Shown one piece after another: positions 53,032-63,541 of a DNA stretch of 64,000 bases (its first letter is position 1; the number at the start of each line of letters is the position of its first letter). The notes under the pieces are model-generated. The model did not search any database. It was not told the DNA's origin and was given only the letters and a program-made list of their open reading frames with translations. The translations under genes and the position numbers were made by a program. Source of the stretch: Shinella daejeonensis. Its GTDB lineage: Bacteria; Pseudomonadota; Alphaproteobacteria; Rhizobiales; Rhizobiaceae. The stretch is taken from assembly GCF_024281235.1 (NCBI RefSeq), contig NZ_JAHWXY010000011.1:1-64000 (forward strand). The letters run 5' to 3'.

Positions 53032-53390
53032 CGGCTTTTCCTCCCCGCCCGCGCCGCGCCGGCCCGGCGTCTTCTGCCGGGAGGCGCGTCCGGCGGTCCT
53101 TCCTCACCCGGCTGCATGCCCTGCGTCATCAGGAAACGCGCAAAGGCGACCGTCGCAAGGAAGCCGACGAGGCCCAGCGTGATGGCGACGTCGATATAAA
53201 GCGTGAAGCCCGTCCGGATCGCCACGACGGCGATGAAGCCGATGGCGATCGCCACCAGCATATCGAGCGCGACGATACGGTCCGGCAGGGTCGGCCCGCT
53301 GATCACCCGGCAGACGGTGAGAAAGAAGGCCGCGCACATCATGAACAACGCGAATGCCGAGGCGGCGGAAATGACGGTTACGGCGCTCAT
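53028..53390 (-). CDS. mnhF: Mrp/Pha antiporter subunit F
   Basis: The protein has 120 residues with three membrane segments and [20 protein letters not shown], the MnhF/PhaF signature. A basic, Pro/Arg-rich tail of about 25 residues is longer than usual. The start at 53390 overlaps the mnhE stop (ATGA). Confidence 0.94.
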   Translation of the reverse strand: MSAVTVISAASAFALFMMCAAFFLTVCRVISGPTLPDRIVALDMLVAIAIGFIAVVAIRTGFTLYIDVAITLGLVGFLATVAFARFLMTQGMQPGEEGPPDAPPGRRRRAGAARAGRKSR

Positions 53391-53863
53391 CGGCGGAAGG
53401 CCTCCAGGATCTTCTTCTCGAAGCCGTTGGCGATATCGCGTCGCGCGGCGGCAGGGTCGGAGCAGTCCAGCGCATGGACGTAGAGGACGCGCCGGTCCGC
53501 CGAAACGTCGACGGAAAGCGTTCCGGGCGTCAGCGTGATCAGATTGGCGAGCAGCGTGATCTCGAAGTCCCGGTCGACGGTCAGCGGAAAAGCGAAGATG
53601 CCGGGTTTCAGCTCCATGCGGGGGCTGGCCACCAGAATCGCCACCTTCCAGGCGGAAAGCGCCAGTTCGCGAAAGAACAGCAGGACGAGCGACAGTATCT
53701 TCCATGCCTGCATGAAATAACCGCGGGAGCCCGCATGGCCGCGGATCAGCACCAGCGCGAAAGCGCCGAGCACGAAGCCGAAAGCGAAGTTCAGCGCGGT
53801 GAAGCTGCCGGAAAACGCCGCCCACAGCAGCGCGAGCACCACATTTGCCAGAAACAGCCGCAT
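53387..53863 (-). CDS. mnhE: Mrp/Pha antiporter subunit E
   Basis: The protein has 158 residues with two to three N-terminal membrane segments and [14 protein letters not shown] in the soluble part, the MnhE/PhaE pattern. The start at 53863 lies two bases past the mnhD stop. Confidence 0.94.
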   Translation of the reverse strand: MRLFLANVVLALLWAAFSGSFTALNFAFGFVLGAFALVLIRGHAGSRGYFMQAWKILSLVLLFFRELALSAWKVAILVASPRMELKPGIFAFPLTVDRDFEITLLANLITLTPGTLSVDVSADRRVLYVHALDCSDPAAARRDIANGFEKKILEAFRR

Positions 53864-53865
53864 CG

Positions 53866-55413
53866 TCAGGTCACCCCCGGAAAGACGGAACGGATATAGG
53901 CGGCGGGATCGATCAGCCCCCGCGCCGCCGATTGCGCGACCGCCAGAAGCGGCTCGGGCAACAGCCCGAACAACAGGGCGAGCGCCGCGAAGGCGGCGAT
54001 CGGCAGCATCGCGCTTGCCGGGATCCGCCCGTCGCCGGCCGGCCGGCCCGCGCCGGCCGGCCGCCAGTAGGCAAGCAGATAGACGCGGCCGAAAGCGATC
54101 GTCGTCAGGAAACCGGCCAGAAGAATGGCGGCCGCAAGCCACCAGGCCCCGATATCAAGCGCGGCCTTCACCACCATGACCTTCGGCCAGAAGCCGGAAA
54201 ACGGCGGCAAGCTCGAGACCGCGAAGAACAGCATCAGCGACAGGCCCGAAAACAGCGCCGAGCGCTGATGGAGGCCGCCGGCCCCGTTAAGGTCGAACGT
54301 GCCGGCAAGCCGCCCGGCGACGCCCGCCGCGAGATAAAGCCCGGTCATGACGATCATCGAATGCAGCGCATAGAAGATCGCGCCGCCCAGTCCGCCGGGG
54401 CTGCCGAGCGATACGCCCGCCAGCATGACGCCGATGCCCGAGATCACCGCATAGCCGAGCAGCCGGCGAAGATCGCTCTGGGCGAGCGCACCGAGCGCGC
54501 CGAGGATCATCGTGGCCGCGCCGGCGGCGGCGATCAGCAGGCTCAGTTCCTCCCGCTCCAGCGGAAAGAGCGTCATCATCACCCGCATCATCGCATAGAT
54601 CCCGACCTTGGTCAGCAGCGCCGCGAAGAGCGCCGACACCACGATGCGCGGCGTGTGATAGGAGGCCGGCAGCCAGAAGTTCACCGGGAAGGCCGCCGCC
54701 TTCATGCCGAAGGCGAGAACGTAGAGCGCCGCAAGCGTCATCAGCGGCAGCCATTCGCGCGCCGCCGCCGCCTTGAGCGCGATATCGGCCATGTTGAGCG
54801 TGCCGAAGATACCGTAGAGATAGCCGGTCGCGATCAAAAACAGCGTCGTGGCGACGAGATTGAGGAAGGCGTATTTGATCGCCCCGTCGATCTGTCGCCG
54901 CTCGGAGCCGAGCACCAGCAGGCCGAAGGAGGCGATCAGCAGCACCTCGAACCAGACGTAGAGGTTGAAGATGTCACCCGTGAGGAAAGCGCCCGAAACG
55001 CCGGCCATCAGCAGCAGGAGGAAGGGATAGAAGCCGTAGCGGCGACCCTCGCCGTCGATATCGGTCAGCGCATAGATACCGCCGGCAAGCGCCACCAGTC
55101 CGCCGGCAAGCGCGAAAAGCGCTCCCGTGAGATCGGCGGTGAAGGCGATGCCGAAGGGCGGAAGCCAGCGGCCCATCACCATGGTCACCGGCCCGTTTTC
55201 CAGCACATGGGCGAAAAGCAGCGCGTCGAACAGCACCAGCAGCGCCAGCGCCGGAATGGCCAGCAGCGGCTGGAGACGCCGCTTCTTGCGCAGCATCAGA
55301 AGCACCGAGCCGGCAAGCAGGCACCAGGCCGGCGGCAGCACCACGAACCAGTCGGCGGGCGGAACCGGCGAAAGCACGAGGGCGGCGGAGAGATCGGCGG
55401 GCGATGCGGCCAT
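53866..55413 (-). CDS. mnhD: Mrp/Pha antiporter subunit D
   Basis: The protein has 515 residues with about 14 transmembrane helices, homologous to complex I NuoN/NuoM proton-pumping subunits. [21 protein letters not shown] and [20 protein letters not shown] are in the core. The key Glu in WFEVLL and Lys residues in helices 7-8 fit ion transport. A start at 55413 is followed by a normal hydrophobic N-terminus. Confidence 0.95.
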   Translation of the reverse strand: MAASPADLSAALVLSPVPPADWFVVLPPAWCLLAGSVLLMLRKKRRLQPLLAIPALALLVLFDALLFAHVLENGPVTMVMGRWLPPFGIAFTADLTGALFALAGGLVALAGGIYALTDIDGEGRRYGFYPFLLLLMAGVSGAFLTGDIFNLYVWFEVLLIASFGLLVLGSERRQIDGAIKYAFLNLVATTLFLIATGYLYGIFGTLNMADIALKAAAAREWLPLMTLAALYVLAFGMKAAAFPVNFWLPASYHTPRIVVSALFAALLTKVGIYAMMRVMMTLFPLEREELSLLIAAAGAATMILGALGALAQSDLRRLLGYAVISGIGVMLAGVSLGSPGGLGGAIFYALHSMIVMTGLYLAAGVAGRLAGTFDLNGAGGLHQRSALFSGLSLMLFFAVSSLPPFSGFWPKVMVVKAALDIGAWWLAAAILLAGFLTTIAFGRVYLLAYWRPAGAGRPAGDGRIPASAMLPIAAFAALALLFGLLPEPLLAVAQSAARGLIDPAAYIRSVFPGVT

Positions 55414-55432
55414 GGTCGGTTCGTTTCCCTGG

Positions 55433-55813
55433 TCAGTAGCCGGTCGGCGGGCCGGGGGTGTTTTCCGGCTCGGCGACGCGCATCTCGTTGGCGTCGTCCG
55501 TGCCGAGGTCCTGATAGGCCCGGTAGACGAGCACCAGCAGGAAGGCGAAGAAGGAGAAGGAGATGACGATCGCGGTCAGGATCAGCGCCTGCGGCAGCGG
55601 ATTGGCGGTGAGCGCGACGGGAACGTCATGGCCGGCCGGGATGATCGGCGGCACCTCGCGCAGGATGCGGCCGGCGGTGAAAAGCAGCAGGTTCACCGCG
55701 TTGCCGAGCAGCACCACCCCGAGCAGCACCCGCACCAGGAACTTCGACAGCATCAGATAGACGGCGGCGGCGAAGAACAGGCCGATCAGGATGACGAACA
55801 GCAGTTCCGTCAC
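55433..55813 (-). CDS. mnhC: Mrp/Pha antiporter subunit C
   Basis: The protein has 126 residues with three membrane helices, NuoK-like: [17 protein letters not shown] and [21 protein letters not shown] are typical. The start is GTG at 55813, overlapping the mnhB stop as GTGA. The C-terminal 20 residues are acidic and variable. Confidence 0.94.
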   Translation of the reverse strand: MTELLFVILIGLFFAAAVYLMLSKFLVRVLLGVVLLGNAVNLLLFTAGRILREVPPIIPAGHDVPVALTANPLPQALILTAIVISFSFFAFLLVLVYRAYQDLGTDDANEMRVAEPENTPGPPTGY

Positions 55814-56235
55814 GGTCCCTCCCCTTCCCGGCCTTCCATCGCCAGCGCAATCGAGATGATCGCCCCGACGACGACGAGATAGACGCCGATGTCGAACAGC
55901 ATCACCGTCGATAGCGCCACCTCGACGCCGAGCACGACGGGATAGACCCACAGCCCCGTCATGAAGGGCACGGCGAAGGCCATCGACAGGAAGCCCGCCA
56001 CGCAGGCGAGAAACAGGCCGAAGGCGGAAATCGACATGGGATGGAACCACAGCGCCTTGCGCACCGCCGAAACACCGTTGGCGATGCCGTAGATCGCCAG
56101 CGCAGAGGCGGCGATCAGCCCGCCGATGAAGCCGCCGCCCGGCTCGTTATGGCCGCGCAGCAGCACGAAGACCGAAAATAGCAGCATCAGCGCCGTGAGG
56201 AAGGGAGCGACCGTGCGCAGGATCAGCGAGTTCAC
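55810..56235 (-). CDS. mnhB: Mrp/Pha antiporter subunit B
   Basis: The protein has 141 residues with four membrane segments and [18 protein letters not shown], the MnhB signature. In some rhizobia subunits A and B are fused (PhaAB); here they are separate and overlap by 4 bases. It belongs to the seven-gene mnhA-G operon. Confidence 0.94.
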   Translation of the reverse strand: MNSLILRTVAPFLTALMLLFSVFVLLRGHNEPGGGFIGGLIAASALAIYGIANGVSAVRKALWFHPMSISAFGLFLACVAGFLSMAFAVPFMTGLWVYPVVLGVEVALSTVMLFDIGVYLVVVGAIISIALAMEGREGEGP

Positions 56236-58589
56236 GGATTTGCCTCCCTTTCCGCGCCGGCCGCGGCCCGGCCCTTGCGGATGCGAATGAGCGACAGGAT
56301 CGCAAGGCCGGTGATCATCACCACCGCGATCTCGCCCAGCGTGTCGGTGCCGCGGAAATCGACGATGATGACATTCACCACATTGGACCCATGGGCGATG
56401 GTCCTGGCGTAGAGATTGAAGAAGTCGGTGAGCGCGGTGTCGAAGCGTCCCTGTACCACCTTCAGCAGATAGAGCGAAAAGCCGAGGCCGCAGGCGATCG
56501 CCACGGCCGCATCGGCGATCTTCCGGCCGAACGGCCGATGGTCGCGCGGGGTGAGCTTCAGCCGGGTCATGACGAGCGTCAGGATGACCACCGACAGCGT
56601 TTCCACCATGAACTGGGTGAAGGCCAGATCGGGCGCGCCGAACAGCAGGAAGATGACGGCGACGCAGAAGCCCTGGATGCCGAGCGCCAGAATGGCGGTC
56701 AGGCGATTGTTCGCCGCCAGCACCGCGCCGACCCCCAGCAGCGCCAGCGCCATGATGGCGAGTTCATGGAAGGGCACGCCGGCAGGCCACAGCGGCAGGT
56801 CGGGCCATTCGCCGTAAAGCGCCGGCGGCAGGAGCAGCGCCAGCGCGATGGCGAGGAAGGTGGCCGTCATATAGACGCCCATGCGGCCGGGCTGGACGAA
56901 GCGCGTCACCGCCACGGAAAAAGCGAGCAGGCCGCGCATCGCCTGATCGAAGCCCCGGTCCGGCCCCCAGCCGATATCCTCGACCAGCCGGCCGGCCGCA
57001 GCCCGCGCGCGAGCAAGGCCGAGATAGACGAGCACGCCGAAGGCGAGTGTGACGAGCGACAGGACCAGCGCCGCCCCGACATGCGGCACGGCCGAGGCGG
57101 AGACGGTTTCCGGCTTGCCGGCGATGGCGGAGGCCAGCGGCGAGGTCAGGACCGCATGCGTGAAGCCCGCGAAGATCCCGATCGCCAGTCCCTTGACGGC
57201 CAGCGCCAGCGGCCCGAACCACAGCAGAAGCGGCGCCTCATGAAGATTTTCCGCCTCGTGGCGCGACCCGGGCGCCATGACCACCGGTCCGAGAAAGGGT
57301 TTCAGCGCCACGGCGAAGGCGACGGCGATCATCAGTCCGTTGCCGACCACCGCCGCCGCCGTGAAGGCGAGCGCCCGCAGGCTGCCGCCGGAAAGGGCGG
57401 CATAGACCTCCTCCTTGGCGAGAAAGCCGAAGAACGGCGGCAGGCCGCTCATGGAAAGGGCCGCCAGCACGGCGGCCGCGAAGGTGACGGGCATGGCGCG
57501 GCGCAAGCCCGCCAGTCGCGTCACGTCGCGGCTGCCCGCCTCATGGTCGAGAATGCCGGCCACCATGAAGAGCGCGCCCTTGAACAGCGAATGGGCGACG
57601 AGATAGAGCGCGGCGGCGGCCAGGGCCTTTTCGGTGCCGAAGCCGGTCAGCAGCACGAGAAGGCCGAGCGAGGCGACCGTCGTATAGGCGAGCATCAGCT
57701 TGAGATCGGTCTGGCGGATCGCCAGAACGCCGCCGACCAGCAGGGTGAGGCCGCCTAAGGCCGGCAGGACGGTTTCCCAGGCGGGCGTACCGCCCAGCAC
57801 CGGATTGAGCCGCATCAGGAGGTAGACGCCGGCCTTCACCATGGTCGCCGAATGCAGATAGGCGGAAACCGGCGTGGGCGCCTCCATGGCGTTGGGCAGC
57901 CAGAAATGGAAGGGGAATTGCGCCGACTTGGTGAAGGCCCCGCCGAGAATGAGGAAGAAGATGGCAAGATAGAACGGGCTTGCCCGCACCTCTTCGCCAT
58001 AGGAAAGCAGCAGCGAAAGCTGGGTGACGTCCGTCACGTTCCACAGGATCAGCAGGCCGGCGAGCAGGAACAGCCCGCCGCCGCTCGTCACCACCAGCGC
58101 CTGAAGCGCGGCCCGTCGCGCCGCTTCGCGCTCATGGTCGAAGCCGATCAGCAGGAAGGAGGCAATCGACGTCAGCTCCCAGAACACGAAGAGCATCAGG
58201 AAGCTGTCGGAGGCGACGAGGCCGAGCATCGCCCCCATGAAGATGAGGATGAAGGAGAAGAAGCGGCCCTGATGCGGATGCCCCTTCAGATATCCCCCGG
58301 CATAAAGAACGATCAGCGTGCCGATGCCCGAGATCAGCGACAGGAAGGCGAGCGACAGGCCGTCGATCAGCCAGGAGAAGCTGACATTATAGGCAGGCAC
58401 CCAGGCATAGCCGCCGGTGACGACCTCGCCACGGGCGATTTCCGCGTTGAAACCGAGAAAATGCAGGAAGATCCCGAAAGGGACCAGCGCCAGCGGCCAG
58501 GCGGCGTTATGGCCGAGACGGCGCGTCAGCGCCGGCGCGACGAGCGCTCCCAGAAACGGCAGGCAGAAAACGAGAAAGGTCGACATCAT
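56232..58589 (-). CDS. mnhA: Mrp/Pha antiporter subunit A
   Basis: Large NuoL-like membrane subunit of 785 residues with about 20 helices. [46 protein letters not shown] and the C-terminal [16 protein letters not shown] segment are typical of MrpA. It drives exchange of Na+ or K+ against H+. Start at 58589 (MMST; GGGCGGG upstream), or the next codon. It is the first gene of the operon; upstream hairpins may form a regulatory leader. Confidence 0.95.
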   Translation of the reverse strand: MMSTFLVFCLPFLGALVAPALTRRLGHNAAWPLALVPFGIFLHFLGFNAEIARGEVVTGGYAWVPAYNVSFSWLIDGLSLAFLSLISGIGTLIVLYAGGYLKGHPHQGRFFSFILIFMGAMLGLVASDSFLMLFVFWELTSIASFLLIGFDHEREAARRAALQALVVTSGGGLFLLAGLLILWNVTDVTQLSLLLSYGEEVRASPFYLAIFFLILGGAFTKSAQFPFHFWLPNAMEAPTPVSAYLHSATMVKAGVYLLMRLNPVLGGTPAWETVLPALGGLTLLVGGVLAIRQTDLKLMLAYTTVASLGLLVLLTGFGTEKALAAAALYLVAHSLFKGALFMVAGILDHEAGSRDVTRLAGLRRAMPVTFAAAVLAALSMSGLPPFFGFLAKEEVYAALSGGSLRALAFTAAAVVGNGLMIAVAFAVALKPFLGPVVMAPGSRHEAENLHEAPLLLWFGPLALAVKGLAIGIFAGFTHAVLTSPLASAIAGKPETVSASAVPHVGAALVLSLVTLAFGVLVYLGLARARAAAGRLVEDIGWGPDRGFDQAMRGLLAFSVAVTRFVQPGRMGVYMTATFLAIALALLLPPALYGEWPDLPLWPAGVPFHELAIMALALLGVGAVLAANNRLTAILALGIQGFCVAVIFLLFGAPDLAFTQFMVETLSVVILTLVMTRLKLTPRDHRPFGRKIADAAVAIACGLGFSLYLLKVVQGRFDTALTDFFNLYARTIAHGSNVVNVIIVDFRGTDTLGEIAVVMITGLAILSLIRIRKGRAAAGAEREANP

Positions 58590-58710
58590 CCCGCCCTGGC
58601 CTCCCTGTTCCGCCACATGCCGTTTGCCTCGCGCCCCGGTCTCTCCGGCGATTCGCGCGCCGCCCACGATTCCTGAACGATTTCAGTGGACTTTTCTACG
58701 GTGCCGCGAC

Positions 58711-58750
58711 CGAAACCGCCACCACAAAAGCCGCCACTTCGGCGGTTTTC
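58711..58750. promoter_or_regulatory. Switch-like alternative hairpins upstream of mnhA
   Basis: Two arms, GAAACCGCC and AAAAGCCGCC, compete for one partner, GGCGGTTTTC. One pairing gives a terminator-like hairpin with a T-run. It lies 120-160 bases upstream of mnhA and serves no other gene, so a leader attenuator or small RNA end is possible. Confidence 0.4.
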
Positions 58751-58872
58751 CCCTTCCGGCGACCGGGAAGCCTGCCGATAGCGGGACACCGCCTCCCGAC
58801 AGCCGCAAGGGAAGCACCGTTTCCGTCGTCACGCCCCGGCCGGCGATTGCCACGCCGCCCTTCGCACCCTAT

Positions 58873-58932
58873 CTAGAGTCATTCCCGCAAAAGGGCGCAG
58901 CGGCTTTGCGTCCGGAATTGCGGAAATGCCCT
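58873..58932. repeat. RIME1-like repeat, truncated copy D
   Basis: Only the first palindrome (about 60 bases) is present: CTAGAGTCATTCCCGCAAAA opens it, followed by TTTGCGTCCGGAATTGC. It lies 21 bases upstream of the msrB start. Confidence 0.65.
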
Positions 58933-58953
58933 GAGGGCCGACAGGAGGATGTC

Positions 58954-59361
58954 ATGAGCGATACGACGACATTGAAGGTCGACAAGACCCAGGAAGAATG
59001 GCGGCAGATCCTGACGCCCGAGCAATTCCGCATCACGCGCGAGCACGGCACGGAGCGGGCCTTTTCCAGCCCCGACTTCGACAGTTCGAAAAAGGGCGCC
59101 TATCGTTGCGTCTGTTGCGGCCGGCCGCTCTATCGCTCGGAAGCGAAATTCGATTCCGGCACGGGCTGGCCAAGCTTCGTGCGGCCGATCGAGCCCGGCG
59201 CGGTCACCGAGCATGTCGACCGTTCCTACGGCATGACGCGCACCGAAATCCGCTGCGCCGATTGCGACGCCCATCTCGGCCATGTCTTTCCCGACGGCCC
59301 GCCGCCGACCGGCCTGCGCTACTGCATGAACGGCGTGGCGCTCACCTTCGACGCGGACTGA
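58954..59361 (+). CDS. msrB: Peptide methionine sulfoxide reductase MsrB
   Basis: The protein has 135 residues. Zinc cysteine pairs CVCC (near 51-54) and CADC (near 96-99), SGTGWPSF in the centre, and the catalytic Cys in RYCMN near the C-terminus are the MsrB signature. It repairs methionine-R-sulfoxide. An AGGAGG ribosome site precedes the ATG at 58954. It is alone on the plus strand, flanked by RIME-like repeats on both sides. Confidence 0.96.
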   Translation: MSDTTTLKVDKTQEEWRQILTPEQFRITREHGTERAFSSPDFDSSKKGAYRCVCCGRPLYRSEAKFDSGTGWPSFVRPIEPGAVTEHVDRSYGMTRTEIRCADCDAHLGHVFPDGPPPTGLRYCMNGVALTFDAD

Positions 59362-59383
59362 CACGCGCACGGGAGCGTCCCCG

Positions 59384-59487
59384 GAGCGGTTCCGGTTTTC
59401 ACGGAATGGATAGGACCGCTCTATCTTTTCGTTCTCGCCGCATTTCCGGACGCAAAACCGTTTCACACTCTTGCCGGAAATGCTCTA
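59384..59487. repeat. RIME1-like repeat, copy E
   Basis: This is a complete 104-base unit with GAGCGGTTCC at one edge and GGAAATGCTCTA at the other. It lies between msrB and the hemolysin III gene. Its right edge, read on the minus strand, supplies the TAG stop of the latter. Confidence 0.85.
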
Positions 59488-60150
59488 AAGATTCGGCCCG
59501 CCCGCCACGATGCTCGCCAGCACCGCCGAGTAATGCGTGGCGGCGGCGGCGACGACGAAGCCGTGCCAGATCGCGTTCTGGAAGCGCAGCCGCTCCCAGA
59601 CATGGAAGACGACACCGACCGAATAGAGCACGCCGCCCGCAAGGATCAGCAGCATGGTGATGGCCGGAAGCCTGCTTGCAAGCGGCTCGGCCGCCAGCAC
59701 GCCGCTCCAGCCCATGAGCAGATAGAGCAGGATCGCCAGCCGGTCGAAACGTCCCGGCAGCAGGAATTTCAGCGCGGCGCCGGCGATCGCGGCGACCCAG
59801 ATGGCGACCAGCATGAAGGCCAGCACCGGCTCGTCGACGCCGCGTTGCAGGAAGGGCGTATAGGTGGCGGCGATCAGCACGAAGATCGACGCATGGTCGA
59901 AACGCCGCAGCCGCCATTTGACCGCCGAGACGGGCCAGACATTATAGGCGCAGGAAATGCCCAGCGCGAGCACCAGGCCGGCACCATAGACGGAAACCGC
60001 GGCCAGCACACCGCCCGACGACCAGACGGCGGCGCAAGCGACGAGCGCGACCGCGCCCGCAAGCGCTAGCACGACGCCGACGCCGTGGACGATACCGTCG
60101 GCGATCAGTTCGCTACGGTCGTAGTTCCATGCAAAGCTCTCGCCTGCCAT
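59485..60150 (-). CDS. Hemolysin III/YqfA (PAQR-like) membrane protein
   Basis: The 221-residue protein has seven transmembrane helices. Typical motifs are ADGIVHGVGVVLALAG, FDHASIFVLIAATYTPF and HVWERLRFQNAIWHGFV, with conserved His, Asp and Glu that could bind metal. Bacterial homologues are called hemolysin III or TrhA; haemolytic activity need not apply here. Its TAG stop is the first codon of a RIME-like repeat. The start at 60150 gives the standard N-terminus. Confidence 0.9.
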   Translation of the reverse strand: MAGESFAWNYDRSELIADGIVHGVGVVLALAGAVALVACAAVWSSGGVLAAVSVYGAGLVLALGISCAYNVWPVSAVKWRLRRFDHASIFVLIAATYTPFLQRGVDEPVLAFMLVAIWVAAIAGAALKFLLPGRFDRLAILLYLLMGWSGVLAAEPLASRLPAITMLLILAGGVLYSVGVVFHVWERLRFQNAIWHGFVVAAAATHYSAVLASIVAGGPNL

Positions 60151-60245
60151 GGGGCCGGTCTTCCTTTCGCAAGCCCCATGGTGCCGCGTCCGGCCGGCGA
60201 CGGCAAGGCCGACGCGGGCGAAAAGACATGAAACCGGCCCGCCGC

Positions 60246-60569
60246 TCAGAGGCTGGCGATACATTCCTCGCAAAGGGCGGCGTGCGGCACGGCCTCCAGG
60301 CGGGCGGCGGAAATCGGCTTGCCGCATTTGGCGCAGATGCCGAAGGTGCCGGCGGCGACGCGGTCCAGCGCCGCCTCGATCGCCTCCAGTTCCTTCAGGC
60401 CGGTGTGGCCGAATTCCTCCAGGACCTCGTCGTTTTCCCGCTCAATGGCGCGATCGGCGCTGTCCGCGCTCTTCAGCGTGTCGAGATCCGTGTCGATCCT
60501 GTTCAGCCGCCGGTAAAGCTCGCGCTTGCGGGCGAGAAGGATATCCCTGTAATGCGCCTGGTCGATCAT
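60246..60569 (-). CDS. DksA/TraR-family zinc-finger protein
   Basis: The protein has 107 residues: a coiled coil (about 5-70) and a C-terminal C4 zinc finger with CAKCG and CEEC. The coiled-coil tip carries acidic residues. It resembles the short DksA/YocK-type regulators that bind RNA polymerase. Start at 60569 has AAGGAGG upstream, stronger than the upstream TTG. Confidence 0.88.
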   Translation of the reverse strand: MIDQAHYRDILLARKRELYRRLNRIDTDLDTLKSADSADRAIERENDEVLEEFGHTGLKELEAIEAALDRVAAGTFGICAKCGKPISAARLEAVPHAALCEECIASL

Positions 60570-60681
60570 GGCCGCAGCCTCCTTTCCTCTCTCCTTCAAT
60601 ATAGGATCATCCGGAAGGAAAACGACAGCCGCCCCGCCGGGCCGGCCGGAAGGTCACGCCCTTCGCTTGGACAGGGACCGA

Positions 60682-61092
60682 TCAGTCGTAGAGATAATGC
60701 GCCGCCCATTCCCGGTGCGGCACCCGGTCGCCGATCCGGAACTTGAAGCCCGTCACCGAGAGCCGGTCCTGCGCCGCCTCGCAGCGGTAGGACAGGCGAT
60801 ACCATTCGCCCTTGCTGCGGAACACCGCTCCCTTGGTCTTCAGCATCGTGCCGTCGATCTTGGGATCGCCGAACGTGTAGGCGATCACCTTGTCCGGCCG
60901 AAAGCCCTTTTTCGCCCGGCTGATGCGTTCCATCGCCTCGATATCGCAGCGCTGCTCCAGCCGCTCCTCGGGCGTCAGCTTCATCAACTGGTTGCGCACG
61001 CGCGTGTCGATGGCCTGGGCGGGTCCCGCCGCAAACGGCAGCATGACGAGCGCGCCGAGGACAAGGCGCGTGATCGTGGGGTGAACTCGCAA
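60682..61092 (-). CDS. DUF930 family secreted protein
   Basis: The protein has 136 residues with a signal peptide (about 1-27, ending AGPAQA) and a DUF930 domain: LTPEERLEQRCDIEAMERI, then VFRSKGEWYRLSYRCEA. The start is TTG at 61092, preceded by a perfect AGGAGG. Two cysteines may form a disulphide. Function unknown; periplasmic by inference. Confidence 0.8.
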   Translation of the reverse strand: MRVHPTITRLVLGALVMLPFAAGPAQAIDTRVRNQLMKLTPEERLEQRCDIEAMERISRAKKGFRPDKVIAYTFGDPKIDGTMLKTKGAVFRSKGEWYRLSYRCEAAQDRLSVTGFKFRIGDRVPHREWAAHYLYD

Positions 61093-61353
61093 GGTTTCGC
61101 CTCCTCTTCTGGTCGTCGTCACGACGTCTCAATTCGGGATCGGCCGGCAATATCGCCATTTTCCGACCTGTGACAACCCACCTGCGGTTTCAAGCCGGGG
61201 ACCGCCGCCCCTTCCCGGCGGTGCGCCGGCCGGCCGTATCGCCCTTGCCTTTCGGCTTGATGCCGGCGGCCGGGCTCTCTATCTCTGTCTGTCAACAGTG
61301 TCGCGGCCGTCTTTTCCGCCGCAGTCCCCCGACCGATTTTCCGGAGTGAGCCC

Positions 61354-63447
61354 TTGTCCGTTTTCCAGAACCTTCCCGCTGCCCCCGTCGCCCCCCGGAA
61401 ACCGGTCACGGACACGCACCACGGCATCGCCCGCACCGACGACTACGCCTGGATGCGCGACGACAACTGGCAGGCGATGTTCAAGGATCCATCGATCCTC
61501 AAGGCGGACATCCGCGCCCATCTGGACGCCGAAAACGCCTATATGACCGCCGCCATGGCGGATACCGAGGCCTTGCAGAAGCAGCTCTTTTCCGAGATGC
61601 GCGGCCGCATCAAGGAGGACGACAGCTCGGTGCCGATGAAGGACGGCCCCCATGCCTATGGCACCGCCTTCGTGACCGGCGGCGAGCAGCCGCGCTATTT
61701 TCGCGAGCCCCGCGAGGGCGGCGAGCGGACGATCCTGCTCGACGGCGACAAGGAGGCCGCCGGCAAGGGCTATTTCCGCCTCGCCGGCCTCGATCACTCC
61801 AGCGACCATTCGCTCGGCATCTGGGGATATGACGACAAGGGATCGGAATATTTCACGCTGAAGGTCCGCGACCTCTCGACGGGAGAGGACCGCGCCGAGA
61901 CCATCGCCAACACCGGCGGCGGCGGAGTCTGGGCGCCGGACGCCGGGAGCTTCTTCTACACCGCGCTCGACGAGAACCACCGCCCCTCGAAGGTCTTCCA
62001 CCATACGCTCGGCGAGCCGCAGGAAATGGACCGGCTGGTCTATGAGGAAAAGGATCCGGGCTTCTTCGTCTCCGTCGGCGGCTCGCTGATCGACGATTTC
62101 ATCTATATCGACATCCATGACCACGAGACGAGCGAATACCGCCTGATCGCCACCGCCGATCTTTCCGCCGATCCGGTCATCGTCGCACCGCGCCATGCCG
62201 GCCTCGAATATTCGATGACGGAAGGCGGCGACGTCTTCTACATCCTGACCAACGCCGACGGGGCCAAGGACTTCAAGATCATGGAAGCGCCGGTGGCGAC
62301 GCCGGAGCGCGAGAGCTGGACGGAGGTCGTGCCGCATCGCCCCGGCACGCTGATCCTCAGCCATATGGCCTTTGCCCGCCATCTCGTCTGGCTGGAGCGC
62401 CACGAGGGCCTGCCGCGCATCGTCGTCCGCGACCGCGCCACCGGCGAGGAACACGCCATCGCCTTCGCCGAGGAGGCCTATTCGCTGGGACTGTCCGGCG
62501 CTGCGGAATATGACACCGACGTCATCCGCTTTTCCTATTCCTCGATGACGACGCCGTCGCAGCTCTTCGACTACGACATGGCGACGCGCGAGCGCAGGCT
62601 GCTGAAGACGCAGGAGGTTCCCTCCGGCCACGATCCGGATGACTATATCACCCGCCGCGTCTTCGCGCCGGCCTTCGACGGCGAGACGGTCCCCGTCACC
62701 CTGCTCTACCGGAAAGACGTGGCCCTCGACGGCTCCGCCCCCTGCCTGCTCTATGGCTACGGCGCTTACGGCATCACGATCCCGGCATCCTTCAACACCA
62801 ATTGCCTGTCGCTCGTCGATCGCGGCTTCATCTACGCCATCGCCCATGTCCGCGGCGGCAAGGACAAGGGCTTTGCCTGGTACGAGAACGGCAAGATGGA
62901 CAAGAAGGTCAATACCTTCAAGGACTTCATCGCAGCGGCGGACTATCTGAATCAGGAAAGGTTCACCTCCTACGCGAAGATCGTCGCCGAAGGCGGATCG
63001 GCCGGCGGCATGCTGATGGGGGCGATCGCCAATATGGCGCCGGAAAAATTCGGCGGCATCATCGCCGCCGTGCCCTTCGTCGACGTGCTCAACACGATGC
63101 TCGACGACACGCTGCCGCTGACCCCGCCGGAATGGCCGGAATGGGGCAATCCGATCGACAGCCGGGATTTCTACAACCTGATGGCCGGCTATTCGCCCTA
63201 CGACAATGTCGCGGCGAAGCCCTATCCGGCCATCCTCGCGCTCTCCGGCCTCACCGATCCCCGGGTGACCTATTGGGAACCGACGAAATGGGTGGCGAAG
63301 CTGCGGCAGAACACCACCGGCTCCGAGCCGATCCTGCTCAAGACCAATATGGACGCCGGCCACGGCGGCGCGTCCGGCCGCTTCCAGCGGCTCGAAGAGA
63401 TCGCCTTCGAATATGCCTTCGCGCTCAAGGTGACGGAAAAGATGTGA
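61354..63447 (+). CDS. ptrB: Oligopeptidase B (S9A serine protease)
   Basis: The 697-residue protein has the standard S9A layout: an N-terminal helical segment, a seven-bladed beta-propeller (about 75-410), then an alpha/beta-hydrolase domain. The catalytic triad is Ser549 in EGGSAGG, Asp635 in SGLTDPRV and His670 in DAGHGG. It cleaves peptides after basic residues. It is cytoplasmic. It starts with TTG at 61354, giving the family N-terminus. It is divergent from the DUF930 gene. Confidence 0.95.
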   Translation: MSVFQNLPAAPVAPRKPVTDTHHGIARTDDYAWMRDDNWQAMFKDPSILKADIRAHLDAENAYMTAAMADTEALQKQLFSEMRGRIKEDDSSVPMKDGPHAYGTAFVTGGEQPRYFREPREGGERTILLDGDKEAAGKGYFRLAGLDHSSDHSLGIWGYDDKGSEYFTLKVRDLSTGEDRAETIANTGGGGVWAPDAGSFFYTALDENHRPSKVFHHTLGEPQEMDRLVYEEKDPGFFVSVGGSLIDDFIYIDIHDHETSEYRLIATADLSADPVIVAPRHAGLEYSMTEGGDVFYILTNADGAKDFKIMEAPVATPERESWTEVVPHRPGTLILSHMAFARHLVWLERHEGLPRIVVRDRATGEEHAIAFAEEAYSLGLSGAAEYDTDVIRFSYSSMTTPSQLFDYDMATRERRLLKTQEVPSGHDPDDYITRRVFAPAFDGETVPVTLLYRKDVALDGSAPCLLYGYGAYGITIPASFNTNCLSLVDRGFIYAIAHVRGGKDKGFAWYENGKMDKKVNTFKDFIAAADYLNQERFTSYAKIVAEGGSAGGMLMGAIANMAPEKFGGIIAAVPFVDVLNTMLDDTLPLTPPEWPEWGNPIDSRDFYNLMAGYSPYDNVAAKPYPAILALSGLTDPRVTYWEPTKWVAKLRQNTTGSEPILLKTNMDAGHGGASGRFQRLEEIAFEYAFALKVTEKM

Positions 63448-63541
63448 CGTCCCGCCCGCAGGGGCCGGCCGGCAGGGCCGGGCGAAAGGTTTTCTTCAGT
63501 CCCCGCTGCTAGCGTCCCCGGCGGGAGGCGGACGGAAGACC

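Larger units (their letters stand above)
58590..58953. other. Divergent region between mnhA and msrB
   Basis: The 364-base gap holds alternative GC hairpins at 58711-58750, a truncated RIME-like repeat at 58873-58932, and the msrB ribosome site. Promoters for mnhA and msrB must be here but are not clear. Confidence 0.5.

Noticed and set aside
61279-63363. Minus-strand open frame of about 690 codons opposite oligopeptidase B
   Set aside because: Antisense shadow; the plus-strand gene has a full catalytic triad and family length.
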